A stretch of DNA of 64,000 nt from UBA7803 sp963822255 (GCA_963822255.1 CAWGGV010000008.1:930001-994000), one strand, 5' to 3'; positions 1 to 8,944 are shown, counted from the first letter of the stretch. Numbers and translations: made by a program. The notes: generated by a model from the letters alone, not told the origin.

Positions 1-71
1 ATCAGCACGGTGACAAGGTGGTCGAATTTCACCGTACCAATCTGGTGCGCCAGCGCCAGCGGGCATCGTAG
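1..71 (+). CDS. MaoC-family dehydratase, C-terminal end (partial)
   Basis: The window opens inside a gene. Reading from base 3, the last 22 codons give QHGDKVVEFHRTNLV followed by a short basic tail and a TAG stop at 69-71. The pattern 'G(D/E)xVxxFxRTNLV' is typical of the C-terminal strand of MaoC-type hotdog hydratases. The gene ends eight bases before another MaoC gene, so the two were probably a tandem pair acting as a two-domain enoyl-CoA or mesaconyl/itaconyl-CoA hydratase. Only the tail is visible, so the assignment rests on this motif and the neighbour. Confidence 0.6.
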   Translation, partial: QHGDKVVEFHRTNLVRQRQRAS

Positions 72-79
72 GAACCGCC

Positions 80-577
80 ATGGCACTCACCGGCGACCTC
101 AACTACTTCGAGAATTTCGCGCCCGGTCAGGTGTTCCGCCACGCCCGCGGCAAGACCATGTGCGAGCAGGACAACGTGGGCATCACCCTGCAGGTGCTGA
201 ACACTGCCGAGGCGCACTTCAACGAAGACGTCATGCAGAAGAACGCCATGGGGCGTCAGGGCTGGAACAGACGGGTGCAGTTCGGCGGGGTCACCATCGC
301 CATGGTCATCGGCATGGCCATGCAGGACACGGGCGAGAACGCGGTGAGGGAGCTCGGGCTCGACCGCATCCGCCTGAAGACGCCCGTGTTCCACGGCGAC
401 ACCCTGTATGCCTACACCGAGGTGCTGGCCACCGAAGACGGCGACCTACCGGACGCCGGCATCGTCACGTTCAAGCACTTTGGCGTGAATCAAGACGACA
501 AGGTGGTGTTCGAAGGCGAGCGCCGGGTGCTCATCAAACGCAGAAGCCACTATCTGACAGACGGACAAGACTCATGA
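80..577 (+). CDS. MaoC-family acyl-CoA hydratase
   Basis: This 165-residue protein has the single hotdog fold of MaoC hydratases. The central helix region contains NTAEAHFNED (around residues 40-49), and FGGVTIAMVIGMAMQDT and the segment ending PVFHGDTLYAYTEVL follow. That wording matches the branch acting on C4/C5 dicarboxylyl-CoA (mesaconyl-CoA or itaconyl-CoA hydratases). It probably adds water to an unsaturated acyl-CoA in the cytoplasm. Its stop overlaps the start of the downstream CitE-like lyase (ATGA), so the hydratase product is likely fed to that lyase. The exact substrate is inferred from context and is not proven by the sequence. Confidence 0.85.
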   Translation: MALTGDLNYFENFAPGQVFRHARGKTMCEQDNVGITLQVLNTAEAHFNEDVMQKNAMGRQGWNRRVQFGGVTIAMVIGMAMQDTGENAVRELGLDRIRLKTPVFHGDTLYAYTEVLATEDGDLPDAGIVTFKHFGVNQDDKVVFEGERRVLIKRRSHYLTDGQDS

Positions 578-1494
578 GCCAGACGACCGAGCGCCCTCGG
601 CGGGCGCGACGATGCCAGCTTTCCGTGCCCGGAAGCTCCGACAAGATGCTGTCGAAGGCCGCCGGCCTCGACATCGATCATGTGTTCCTCGATCTCGAGG
701 ACGCGGTGGCACCGAGCGCCAAGGCCGACGCGCGGGGCAGGATCGTCGAGGCCCTGAACGGGCTGGCGTGGAAGCCGCGCACCCTGTGCGTGCGCATCAA
801 CGATGTCGACACCGAGTGGTGCCACGACGACGTGATCGAGGTGGTCACCGGCGCGGGCGACAAGCTCGACACCATAATGCTCACCAAGGCAAAACGTCCC
901 GAGGACGTGGTGTTCGTGCACCTGTTGCTCGATCAGCTCGAGGCGAAGCTCTCGCTCAGCCGCCGCATCGGCATCGAGTGTCTCATCGAGGAGGTGGAAG
1001 GCATGATGCGGGTGGACGAGATCGCCGCCTGCTCCGATCGCCTCGAGTGCCTGATCTTCGGCATGGGCGACTACTCCGCCAGCCAGCAGATGCAGCTCGG
1101 CTACGTGGGCTCGTCGGGCACGTATCCGCCCGACGTCTGGCACTATCCCCGCTACCGGATGACCATCGCCTGCCGCGCCAACGGGCTCGACCCGGTGGAC
1201 GGTCCGTACGCCAATTTCAGGAACCCCGAGGGCTACACGCGCGAGGCAGAGCGATCCTACGTGCTCGGCATGGTGGGCAAGTGGGCCATCCACCCGAGCC
1301 AGGTGGAGCTGGCCAACGCCGTGTTCACCCCCGACGCCGAGGCGGTGGAAGCCGCGCGCAAGCAGAAGGCTGCTTACGCCGAAGCCCTTGAGCAGGGCCT
1401 CGGCGCCATCAACGTGGACGGCGTGATGGTGGACGCAGCCAGCATCCGCATCGTCCAGAACCTGATCGACCGTGCCGACCTGATCGGGTTGTGA
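574..1494 (+). CDS. HpcH/HpaI-family CoA-ester lyase (CitE-like)
   Basis: The 306-residue product is a TIM-barrel lyase of the HpcH/HpaI aldolase and citrate lyase beta family. Visible landmarks are the N-terminal LSVPGSSDKML, the acidic metal site HVFLDLEDAV, the arginine strand TLCVRIND, the glutamate in IECLIEEVEG and the late WAIHPSQVELAN. Members cleave malyl-CoA, citramalyl-CoA or related 3-hydroxyacyl-CoA esters, often to acetyl-CoA plus an oxoacid. The start was taken at 574 because it gives the ATGA overlap with the hydratase and the family's normal N-terminus. A citramalyl-CoA lyase role, as in itaconate/mesaconate breakdown, is the favoured inference. Confidence 0.85.
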   Translation: MSQTTERPRRARRCQLSVPGSSDKMLSKAAGLDIDHVFLDLEDAVAPSAKADARGRIVEALNGLAWKPRTLCVRINDVDTEWCHDDVIEVVTGAGDKLDTIMLTKAKRPEDVVFVHLLLDQLEAKLSLSRRIGIECLIEEVEGMMRVDEIAACSDRLECLIFGMGDYSASQQMQLGYVGSSGTYPPDVWHYPRYRMTIACRANGLDPVDGPYANFRNPEGYTREAERSYVLGMVGKWAIHPSQVELANAVFTPDAEAVEAARKQKAAYAEALEQGLGAINVDGVMVDAASIRIVQNLIDRADLIGL

Positions 1495-1507
1495 GACCTT
1501 TTCACGC

Positions 1508-1569
1508 GTGGGAGCGGCCTCCCGGCCGCGATTGCTTCCGGGAGGTCGCGGCCGGGAGGCCGCTCCCAC
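1508..1569. repeat. REP-like inverted pair, copy A
   Basis: Two head-to-head copies of a GTGGGA-headed hairpin fill the gap between the lyase and the dehydrogenase. The left hairpin is GCGGCC-tccc-GGCCGC and the right copy is its near reverse complement, ending GCTCCCAC. It lies within an apparent operon, so it may stabilise or separate mRNA segments. Confidence 0.85.
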
Positions 1570-1588
1570 ACTACACAGCAGGCAAGCC

Positions 1589-2779
1589 ATGACTGAACAT
1601 TACCTCACCGAAGAACGCCGCATGATCCAGGAGTCGGCCCGGGAGTTCACCGCCAGGGAGGTGCTGCCCGTTGCCAACGAGCTGGACCCGGTCCAGGGCG
1701 ACATCCCGGACGGTCTGCGCCGCAAGATGGGCGAGATGGGCTACTTCGGCATCCGCACCCCGGAGGAATACGGCGGCCTCGGGCTCGGCGTCTTCGAGTA
1801 CTGCCTGATCGCCGAAGAGCTGGCTCGTGGCTGGATGAGCGTCGCCAGCATCATCGCCCGCGCCGCGTCGCTGATGGGCGTGGGCGGCTGGCCCGAGGAG
1901 AAGCGCCTCGACCTCACCCGTAAGGCAGCCCGTGGCGAGTACCTGGCTGCGGTCGCGTTGTCGGAGCCGAACGCCGGATCGGACCTCGCCGGCGTGAGCT
2001 GCCGCGCCGTGCTGGACGGCGAAAACTGGGTCATCACCGGCAACAAGTACTGGTGCACGTTCGCCGATGGCGCCGACTACATCCAGCTTCTCGCCCGCGT
2101 GGAAACTCCGAGCGATCCTGCCGCACGCCACACGGGAATGCGCACCTTCATCATCGAGAAGGCCCGCGGTCAGCTGCCCGACGGCTGTCAGGGCGCGCCC
2201 ATCCCGAAGATCGGCTATTTCGGCTGGAAGACCTGGGAGCTGGCCTTCGACGGCTGCCGCATCCCAAAGGAAAACGTGATCACCGGCGGCGGTGGCGGTG
2301 GCGAAGGCTTCAAGAACGCGGTGAACTTCCTGAACGTCGCCCGCGCCCACACGGCGGCCCGTTCCATCGGCCTCGCCCGCGGCGCATTGGAGGACGCCAT
2401 GGCCTACGCCCAGGAACGGGTGCAGTTCGGCGTGCCCATCAGCGACTTCCAGGAGACCCGCTTCAAACTGGCGCGCATGGCGAGCGAGGTGGAAGCCGCC
2501 CGTCAGCTCATGTACCACGTGGCGACGCTCATGGACAACGGCGTCAAGGCCGACAAGGAAGCCGCCATGGTGAAGTGGTACGCGAGCGAGATGGCGGAGC
2601 GGGTGACGTCGGACGCGCTGCAGATCCTCGGCGGCGCCGGCTACACCAAGCTGCATGCTGTGGAGCGTTACTGGCGCGATGCGCGCCTCACCAAGATCTT
2701 CGAGGGGACCAGCGAGATTCAGCTGCGGATCATCTCCGACCGGATGCTGGGGAAGCCGACGTCGCGGAACATCGCGTGA
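1589..2779 (+). CDS. Acyl-CoA dehydrogenase
   Basis: A full-length 396-residue flavoprotein of the acyl-CoA dehydrogenase family. It shows the FAD-site strand ALSEPNAGSDLAG, a WVITGNKYWCTFAD segment, the helix VQFGVPISDFQ and near the C-terminus FEGTSEIQ, where the glutamate is the usual catalytic base. It would introduce a 2,3-double bond into an acyl-CoA and pass electrons to ETF. The ATG at 1589 gives the usual TEHYLTEERRMIQ N-terminus; the longer open frame upstream runs through the REP element and is not coding. Its place after the hydratase and lyase suggests a short branched or dicarboxylyl-CoA substrate. Confidence 0.9.
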   Translation: MTEHYLTEERRMIQESAREFTAREVLPVANELDPVQGDIPDGLRRKMGEMGYFGIRTPEEYGGLGLGVFEYCLIAEELARGWMSVASIIARAASLMGVGGWPEEKRLDLTRKAARGEYLAAVALSEPNAGSDLAGVSCRAVLDGENWVITGNKYWCTFADGADYIQLLARVETPSDPAARHTGMRTFIIEKARGQLPDGCQGAPIPKIGYFGWKTWELAFDGCRIPKENVITGGGGGGEGFKNAVNFLNVARAHTAARSIGLARGALEDAMAYAQERVQFGVPISDFQETRFKLARMASEVEAARQLMYHVATLMDNGVKADKEAAMVKWYASEMAERVTSDALQILGGAGYTKLHAVERYWRDARLTKIFEGTSEIQLRIISDRMLGKPTSRNIA

Positions 2780-2785
2780 CCGCCG

Positions 2786-3289
2786 TCACATCTCATCCGG
2801 CGCACCGCGGGGCGAGGCGACGGGCCTCGCCATGAACTCATAGATGGCGCGATGCGCCTGCTCCTCGGTTTCGCACTCTTTCAGCAGCCTCACCAGGCTC
2901 ACCGCATCTCGCTCGGCAGCACTCCGCGAGTCGTAGGGGCCGACGTCTACACCCTCGCGCGTCATGAAGTACCATTTTCCCTCGAGCGCAAAGAATCGCT
3001 CGGCGCGGTACCGAAGCCGTGGAGTCTCGCCGGCCCTTACCGATTGTGCTTCGCCGGGGCGTCGATAGCCGACATCGCGCGTCTCGAGAAGCTCGCGGAT
3101 GATGTGCAGCGTCTGCCCGGTGTTGTCCGCGCGCCCGAGATGCCCCTTTATCTCTGAGCTTTGCGCTTTCGCAACGTCTTCGCTCTCGTACGGACCAACG
3201 GAGAACCCGTGTTGCGATCCGACGTACCAGCCTTTGTTGGCTTCGAATATCTTGTCGACAGCGAACGTGTCTGGTTTGGCCAGTGACAT
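2786..3289 (-). CDS. DUF6316-like protein with two repeated domains
   Basis: A 167-residue soluble protein of unknown function. It contains the same short motif twice. One copy is KGWYVGSQHGFSVGPYES near residues 18-35, the other is GKWYFMTREGVDVGPYDS near residues 105-122. Each has W-Y, then G-x-x-V-G-P-Y-x-S, and is followed by an Ala-rich helix. The second copy, preceded by RAERFFALE, is the usual DUF6316 core; the first is a diverged duplicate. ATG 3289 is preferred over 3298 because AAGGGG then stands at ribosome-binding distance. It faces the upstream dehydrogenase convergently with a six-base gap. Confidence 0.7.
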   Translation of the reverse strand: MSLAKPDTFAVDKIFEANKGWYVGSQHGFSVGPYESEDVAKAQSSEIKGHLGRADNTGQTLHIIRELLETRDVGYRRPGEAQSVRAGETPRLRYRAERFFALEGKWYFMTREGVDVGPYDSRSAAERDAVSLVRLLKECETEEQAHRAIYEFMARPVASPRGAPDEM

Positions 3290-3379
3290 CCGATGCATCC
3301 CCTTGTGTACTCCGAACTACGCGACGATGTTAGTGTTCAGCGCACACACAGTTTGTGATCTCGATCACGTTGAGGCAAT

Positions 3380-5332
3380 TCAGCGCGAGCTTTCCCACGC
3401 GGCGTCGTACCGTCGCAAGGCGTTCTGCACGACAAGGTCGGCGTCCTCAGCAAGCAGATAGCCGTCGCGCACCAGTTCCTCGGCCACACTCCGGGCTCTT
3501 CTTGCGTAGTCGTCGCGGCCCGAGTAGCGCTCCTCCAGCGACAGACGCGGGTCGCCATTCACTTCACGCACCCCGCGTGTGGAAGGAAAGAAGCTGGTGA
3601 AACCGGCGAACAACGCCGTCTGCTCCGGCGCGCCGGTCTCCGGCGCGCGCAGGTTCCAGCCCGTGTGCGTGCCCACCGGAGCCGCCACATCCGGGAGCCG
3701 GACACCGGCCATTTCGTTACCGTCTGCGTCCACGGGGGAGACGAACGCCGGATAAGCCGCTCCGAGTCCGGCCGGGTAGCGGCCGATGCCCTCGTCCGCT
3801 CGCGGCCCCATGTCCACCACACGGATCGAAGGCAGGCGCTCGGGATCGGGAGTCACGACCCCGGGCAGTCGCGGAAACGCCGCGAGCGTGTGCGCCCGGG
3901 AAGCGGCCGTGCCATCGGCCAGGCGCGGATGACAGGGCGGCGGCGGCACAGCACCGTCACGCACCCAGCGGTCGAGCGCGACGAACGCGGCCCGCGTCAG
4001 CGGCGAGTGATCGACGACACCGAAGCCGTACCGGGTGCGGTCGCCGGTGATGGGAAAATCTGTGACCTGAGGCAGCTCCCCCGGGAAATGTTGCGTCCCC
4101 GCGAAGTGGTAGATGCGCGTGCTCGGCTCCTCCGCCAGGTCCACCTCGGAGGTGCAGTGGACCAGGGAGGCGTCGCCGCGCCAGTATTCCCACGACGTGT
4201 TGGTCACCACGATTCGCGGCACCCCACCCCGTTCACGCTGGCGGTCGAGCAGACCTGCCCGTTCACCGGTCAGCGCATCCTCGGTGGCGGCATCCGCGAA
4301 GGGAAAGCGCTGACCGAAGCCCGGCGTCCCCAGCACCGACGGTTGCGCGAAGCGGTGGTTGAACTCGCCCCGCTGCCCGCCGGCGATGTGCACGTGGACG
4401 CCATCCAGAGCGAGCCCGCCCGACTCGCCCCGGTTCAGCCCGAGCGAAAGCAGGTGCCGCAGCACGCGCCCTGACTGCGATGCTCCGAACCCGTATACCT
4501 GTGCGAAGTCGGCGCCGGCGCCGCCTTGCCGCAGAAAAATGGCAGCGTCCCGCACCGCCAGCAAGCCGGCACCCACGACCGGCGCACCCTCGGTCGTATA
4601 GACGACCGAGTAGATGCGTCCCGGCTCCAGCTCGGGCTCCATCCAGATGTGGTAGGGGCTCGGTTCCGGATCGCCGTTGCGCTCACGGGCGAACCGCCAC
4701 TGGCCACGCGGGATCTCAGTCGTCGGCCCGTGCGCATAGTCGTCGCGCACAAGCAGACGGGCTCCCGGGTCCTCGACGTCGGCCGCACCGTAGGCGCGGT
4801 GACCCATGTTGCCGAGGGGAAACGAATGACCTCGCTCATTGGGCCGAAACTCCGACATGACCTCGCCCCGGATCGGCTTGCCGTCCTCCAGCGCCACGGG
4901 TGCCTCGAAGGTGAGCCCCGCAATCGGCAGCACATCCCACTGCCAGGCCACGTTGGCGACTGCATAACCGTGGCGCATCAGAAACCCGTCGCCCGGCGCC
5001 CAGGGGTCGGCGAGCAGCGCCTCGACGGAAGCCCGGTTGAACTGCGAGGGCCAAAGCCGCCGCCCCCGGTTCGGCACGTCGATCAGCAGAGCGCCGTTGC
5101 CCCGCGACAGATCCAACGGCTGAAAAATCGAGACGTCGCCCGAGAACCGCACCAGACCGCTGGCATCGCGAGGGACCAGGTGCAGGTCGACGATGCCATC
5201 GTTCATCGGATGATCCGGGTCGACGGCATAGGTCAGCCGGCCCTCGATGTGCTCGTAGGCGCCCGCGTCGCCGAACAACCGTCCCCCTGCGTACGGTTCG
5301 CGGCTGGTGATCGTGAACTCGGCGACCGACAT
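3380..5332 (-). CDS. Large alpha/beta-hydrolase-domain protein
   Basis: A 650-residue protein resembling the 'alpha/beta hydrolase domain' family seen in many proteobacteria. It begins FTITSREPYAGGRLFGDAGAYEHI, a typical opening, and carries a nucleophile elbow, GFGASQSGRVLRH, near residues 281-293, with the serine between Ala and Gln. A later GTQHFPGE stretch belongs to the same family. No clear signal peptide is present. Substrates of this family are largely unknown; esters or lactones are plausible. The gene stands alone on the minus strand, with a REP element just upstream of its start. Confidence 0.75.
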   Translation of the reverse strand: MSVAEFTITSREPYAGGRLFGDAGAYEHIEGRLTYAVDPDHPMNDGIVDLHLVPRDASGLVRFSGDVSIFQPLDLSRGNGALLIDVPNRGRRLWPSQFNRASVEALLADPWAPGDGFLMRHGYAVANVAWQWDVLPIAGLTFEAPVALEDGKPIRGEVMSEFRPNERGHSFPLGNMGHRAYGAADVEDPGARLLVRDDYAHGPTTEIPRGQWRFARERNGDPEPSPYHIWMEPELEPGRIYSVVYTTEGAPVVGAGLLAVRDAAIFLRQGGAGADFAQVYGFGASQSGRVLRHLLSLGLNRGESGGLALDGVHVHIAGGQRGEFNHRFAQPSVLGTPGFGQRFPFADAATEDALTGERAGLLDRQRERGGVPRIVVTNTSWEYWRGDASLVHCTSEVDLAEEPSTRIYHFAGTQHFPGELPQVTDFPITGDRTRYGFGVVDHSPLTRAAFVALDRWVRDGAVPPPPCHPRLADGTAASRAHTLAAFPRLPGVVTPDPERLPSIRVVDMGPRADEGIGRYPAGLGAAYPAFVSPVDADGNEMAGVRLPDVAAPVGTHTGWNLRAPETGAPEQTALFAGFTSFFPSTRGVREVNGDPRLSLEERYSGRDDYARRARSVAEELVRDGYLLAEDADLVVQNALRRYDAAWESSR

Positions 5333-5402
5333 GCCTGACCTTCCGTGCTGGAATCGGCAGTCAGTTTACACCGATGCCGACTGACCGAGGCCGCGCCTGG
5401 TT

Positions 5403-5451
5403 GTGGGAGCGGCCTCTCCGGCCGCGATCGCGAGCGGGAGCTCGCTCCCAC
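5403..5451. repeat. REP-like inverted pair, copy B
   Basis: A compact pair: GTGGGA then GCGGCC-TCTC-CGGCCGC, followed by a second hairpin whose stem is GCGAGC/GCTCGC and which ends in CCCAC. The two arms use different stem sequences, so this is a mixed pair. It lies in the 151-base gap between the large hydrolase and the truncated hydrolase; nothing else was seen in that gap. Confidence 0.8.
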
Positions 5452-5483
5452 GTGGTGGGTGATTTCGCGGCAGGGATTGCCTG

Positions 5484-6223
5484 TCACCCTCGCCTCGCCC
5501 ACCACAACCCTGCGAACACGCTCGTCATGGTCGGCGTCGTGAGCGTACGCAGTCGCGCCGGTTCGTCGTCGTAGTCGACAATCGTGTGTAAGCCGCGCAG
5601 CGAGTTGCGATACGTCAGCCACTGTGTCCACTGCGGCAGCCGTCGCGGCGACCGCCCGTCAGCGCAATCGCCCAGCAGACAACGGAACGTCTCGACGTCG
5701 GCTTCGGTTATCGGTTGGTCGCCAAGTGAGCTCAGGAAATGCTGCATCTCGCGCGCCTCTCGATCGTCGTCGCCGTGGTTCGGCAACACCCAGAATGCGG
5801 GCGGTTCGACCAGGGTGAGCGTGCGCACGCGTTGCGGATTCAGAAGCGCGAACAGCAACGCAGTCATCCCACCGTGTGACATACCGATGACGTCCGCCCG
5901 CTCGACGGCCAAACCATCCATCGTGGCGCGGAGGGCCGACACCTCGGATTGCAGCGAGTAGTCCGACGGCAGCGACCGATTCTCGAGTCCGTACTGGACC
6001 GCGAGGCTTTGGGCGTTGATGACGCGATGCGCCCTCGCCATCAGCGTGGGAATGCCCCCCAGCCATCGGCGCCTAGCAGTCCGCCGCCGAGCAGCACCAC
6101 GGGCGATCCACTGCCCGCGACTCGCGCCTGCAGGCGCACGGGCTCTTCGGGGGTTGCAGGCTTCGGAGCGGCCGCGACAACGCCCGCGGTCAGGAGCAGC
6201 CAGAGGCAGAGAAATCGCACCAT
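5484..6223 (-). pseudogene. Secreted alpha/beta hydrolase, frameshifted and C-terminally truncated
   Basis: The ATG at 6223 follows AAGGAG and starts a clear signal peptide, MVRFLCLWLLLTAGVVAAA. The frame then gives an oxyanion-type strand, SPVVLLGGGLLGADGWG, and breaks in a run of G at about 6055. One missing G there would join it to the next frame, which continues IPTLMARAHRVINAQ and includes the nucleophile elbow GMSHGGMTALL. The protein stops after LRTLTTPTMTS, so the usual C-terminal Asp and His of the triad are absent. The truncated end lies 33 bases from REP copy B. It is probably non-functional unless both defects are assembly faults. Confidence 0.6.
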
Positions 6224-6258
6224 CAATCTCCTTGGCACGCGCCGGCGAGAAGTCAGGA

Positions 6259-6873
6259 TCAGAGCTGAAAAGAGGCGCCGCTGACGAGCAACCGCAACGT
6301 CCGGTCCAGCTCCTCGATGCAACCCGTGAAGAAATGATCGGCACCCTGGATGCGGTGAACTTTGACTCCGCTCCAGGCGCTCAATGCCGCAGGGTCAGCG
6401 AAGTCGTCGCCGGTGCCGATCACGACGTCCGTCGGCACGTTGGCGGAATGTGACGGAAACGGCATGGCGCCAACAGGAGGCGCGATGAGCATGGCACGGC
6501 CGGCTGGCAGCGCGTGGTCCAGAGCCTGCCAGGTGACCCAGGCGCCGAAGGAGTAGCCTCCGGCCCATAGCTGGGTGCCGGGTCGGGCGGCCAGCAGCCA
6601 ATCCGCCGCCGCCAGCAGGTCGTCCACTTCGCCGATGCCGCCGTCGTACCGGCCAGCGCTGGCGCCGACGCCGCGGAAGTTGAAGCGCAGCACGCCGATG
6701 CCGGCCCAGGACAGGGCCGCCGCCAATCTGCCGAGCACCGCATCGTGCATCGAGCCGCCGTATTGCGGGTGGGGATGGCACAGTACCGCCTGGATGGTAG
6801 CCTCGCCGGACGCTGGCTCGTAGCGCGCCTCGAGCGGGCCGGCGGGGCCGTCGATGGACAGGTTTTCGGTCAA
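6259..6873 (-). CDS. Alpha/beta hydrolase (dienelactone-hydrolase-like)
   Basis: A 204-residue cytoplasmic alpha/beta hydrolase close to the COG2945 group. It has VLCHPHPQYGGSMHD near the N-terminus, the strand VLRFNFRGVGASAG, a nucleophile elbow GGYSFGAWVT and a C-terminal GADHFF carrying the likely catalytic histidine. TTG at 6873 is chosen because GAGGAG stands seven bases upstream; the longer open frame lacks such a site. It is divergent from the kinase-like gene at 6959, with an 85-base shared upstream region. Substrate unknown. Confidence 0.75.
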   Translation of the reverse strand: MTENLSIDGPAGPLEARYEPASGEATIQAVLCHPHPQYGGSMHDAVLGRLAAALSWAGIGVLRFNFRGVGASAGRYDGGIGEVDDLLAAADWLLAARPGTQLWAGGYSFGAWVTWQALDHALPAGRAMLIAPPVGAMPFPSHSANVPTDVVIGTGDDFADPAALSAWSGVKVHRIQGADHFFTGCIEELDRTLRLLVSGASFQL

Positions 6874-6958
6874 GTGCGACTCCTCGTCGTGCAGCTGCTG
6901 AAATTCGTATGATGAGTCGTTTGCGTTCCCGCCGCGACACCCACACGCTGGTAACTGC

Positions 6959-7756
6959 TTGAAGACAATAACAGAGCTTCCGTTCGACACGAACGCCATG
7001 CGGCCGATCGGCGAAGGGTTCAACACCCGTGTCTTCCTGTCCTCTGACGGCGGATGGGTGCTGAAAGCAGCGAAGCATGAGGACGTGCTGCGACGGCTGA
7101 TTCACGAGCGAGCCGCTCTCGAACGCGTTCCGGGGCTCCCGATCGCATTGCCGAGAGACTATGACGTCATAGAGCCGTGTTCGAGCTTCCCGTCTGGCGC
7201 CTCCTGCTACCGCTACATCGATGGTCGTCCGTGCACCACCTTGTCGGAGATCCAGCAACAGCAGTTGGGATACCTGATCTGCCAGCTTCACCAAGCCGTG
7301 TCCTCCGCGTCGGTCGCGATGACCGGACTCGTCCGCTGGGAATGGCGCACATTCGCCGGCTGCCTCACCGGTTCGGAGCTCGAGGAGCTGCGAGAGCTGT
7401 TCGACGCGTACCCGAGCGAGCGCGCCGTCGTTCGGCTTGTCCACGGCGACCTCTGGCCCGAGAACATCATCGAACGAGACGGTCAGTTGGTCGGCCTGGT
7501 GGACTGGGCAGAAAGCGATGCAGGTGACGTGGCAGTCGACTTCGCCGGGCTTGCATACCTGCCGGACGTGCTGGACGGCGTGCTTCGAGCGTACGCCGAC
7601 GCTGGCGGCCTGGTCGGCGATGCCTTTCCGCAGCGGCTGACCGTCGCCCGCCTGAGCCGCGAACTCGCCGGCCTTCAGCACGCCATCTTCCATCCACGCA
7701 CCGGCGAGCTTGCGGAATCCGTCAGCAAAGTCCGCAAGCTCCTCGGTGCCGCCTGA
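6959..7756 (+). CDS. Aminoglycoside/choline-kinase-like phosphotransferase
   Basis: A protein of about 265 residues with the APH/choline kinase fold. The N-lobe has IGEGFNTRVFLSSDGGWVLK with a likely ATP-binding lysine. The catalytic loop is VHGDLWPENII and the metal-binding segment is GLVDWAESDAGDVAVDFAGL. Such proteins phosphorylate small molecules such as choline, homoserine, sugars or antibiotics; nothing here fixes the substrate. The start is uncertain: TTG 6959 gives the longer form, ATG 6998 a form 13 residues shorter; neither has a strong ribosome-binding site. Confidence 0.75.
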   Translation: MKTITELPFDTNAMRPIGEGFNTRVFLSSDGGWVLKAAKHEDVLRRLIHERAALERVPGLPIALPRDYDVIEPCSSFPSGASCYRYIDGRPCTTLSEIQQQQLGYLICQLHQAVSSASVAMTGLVRWEWRTFAGCLTGSELEELRELFDAYPSERAVVRLVHGDLWPENIIERDGQLVGLVDWAESDAGDVAVDFAGLAYLPDVLDGVLRAYADAGGLVGDAFPQRLTVARLSRELAGLQHAIFHPRTGELAESVSKVRKLLGAA

Positions 7757-7777
7757 CAAACGAGCCTCGCCGCATCC

Positions 7778-8944
7778 TCAGCGCTCCGGCCACTTCCATT
7801 TCGGTGCATCGAATGGCCCCTGCTCGGGAACGAAGGTCTCGCCGAGCTCCTTCTCCAGTCGAATGCAGCTTGCCGCCGGATCGTCCTCGAGCACCGTCTG
7901 CAGCGCAGGTGCGTGGGAGACGACCCAGAGCTGGTTGTCCTCGGCGTACTTGCGCATCAGACGGCCGAGCGGCGGCAGCAAGTCCGGGTGAAGGCTGGTC
8001 TCCGGTTCGTTCAACACCATGAGCGGCGGCGGGCGCGGTGTCATGAGCGCCGCGATGAGCAGCAGGTAGCGCAGCGTTCCGTCGGACAGTTCGGCCTGGG
8101 TCAGCGGCCGAAGCAGCCCGGGTTGACTGAACAGCAGCTCGAAGCGGGTGGCGTTCGATTGGATGGACACCTCGGCGCCGGGAAAGGCATCCGAGACCGC
8201 TTCGCGGAGCGCGTCTCCGTCACCGATCTCCTGGATCGTGCGCCACGCTGCGGGCAGATCGCTGCCGTCGTTGCCGAGGACCGGCGTGCGCACGCCCACC
8301 TGCGGCACTCGCGCCGGAGACTCGGCATCGCAGCGGAAGTGATCGTAGAACCGCCACGCCCGCAGCTCTTCGCGCAGCGCCAGCAGCTCCGGCGCGGTCG
8401 CGTGATCGGCGGGCCTCGTCAACATGCTATCGAACGTCGGCAGGTGCTGTTCGATCACCTGCCAGGAGCCCGAATCATCCCGGGCGCGGACCACCGGCCC
8501 CTTCCGGTCGACCAGCGCGCGGCGCTCGTGCCAGCTGTCACCGTGGAAGATGACCTCCCGCTTGATCTCCGGGTCCCGGCCAAAGAGGGTCCGCGGCACC
8601 GGTGCCGGCAGCCCGAAATCCATCGAGTAGCCGAAGGCGTCGGCGACGAATCCGAGCCGGAGCGCCACCCGTTGCCGCCGCGGGCCGCCCTGAACCGGTT
8701 GGTGGCCCTGCCTGACGCTGCGCGAGAACGACTCCGGCCCGGCCCACAGTACCGATTCCAGACCGCCCTCCCGCGCCAGCGCCTGCACGGCGTCGCCCCG
8801 GGCGACCTCGCAGAGCAGCCGCAGCGCCCGGTACAGGTTCGACTTACCGGTGCCGTTGGCGCCGCTGATCAGATTCAACGGGCCGAGGGGCAGCACGAGA
8901 TTCCGGATCGAGCGGTAGTTGCCGATGGCGAGGGTGTGGAGCAT
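7778..8944 (-). CDS. AAA-family ATPase (SMC/RecF-like ATP-binding protein)
   Basis: A 388-residue ATPase of the AAA_21/RecF-like type. It opens LHTLAIGNYRSIRNLVLPLG and has a Walker A loop, SGANGTGKSNLYRAL, a signature-like SDGTLRYLLLIAAL and a Walker B region, LMVLNEPETSLHPDLL, with asparagine before the glutamate, as is common in this branch. A final VVSHAPALQTVLE is the D-loop/H-loop region. Such proteins act in DNA repair, overcoming lysogenization defect (OLD)-like or defence roles, but no partner nuclease lies nearby. ATG 8944 is favoured over 8989 because it aligns with the family N-terminus. Confidence 0.8.
   Translation of the reverse strand: MLHTLAIGNYRSIRNLVLPLGPLNLISGANGTGKSNLYRALRLLCEVARGDAVQALAREGGLESVLWAGPESFSRSVRQGHQPVQGGPRRQRVALRLGFVADAFGYSMDFGLPAPVPRTLFGRDPEIKREVIFHGDSWHERRALVDRKGPVVRARDDSGSWQVIEQHLPTFDSMLTRPADHATAPELLALREELRAWRFYDHFRCDAESPARVPQVGVRTPVLGNDGSDLPAAWRTIQEIGDGDALREAVSDAFPGAEVSIQSNATRFELLFSQPGLLRPLTQAELSDGTLRYLLLIAALMTPRPPPLMVLNEPETSLHPDLLPPLGRLMRKYAEDNQLWVVSHAPALQTVLEDDPAASCIRLEKELGETFVPEQGPFDAPKWKWPER

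Noticed and set aside
550..1590. Long minus-strand open frame opposite the CitE-like lyase
   Set aside because: It has no family motifs and is His/Val/Gly-rich, the usual result of reading GC-rich coding DNA on the other strand.
5333..5483. Small gene in the gap between the two hydrolases
   Set aside because: Only the REP pair and shadow frames are present; no ribosome-binding site with a conserved-looking ORF.
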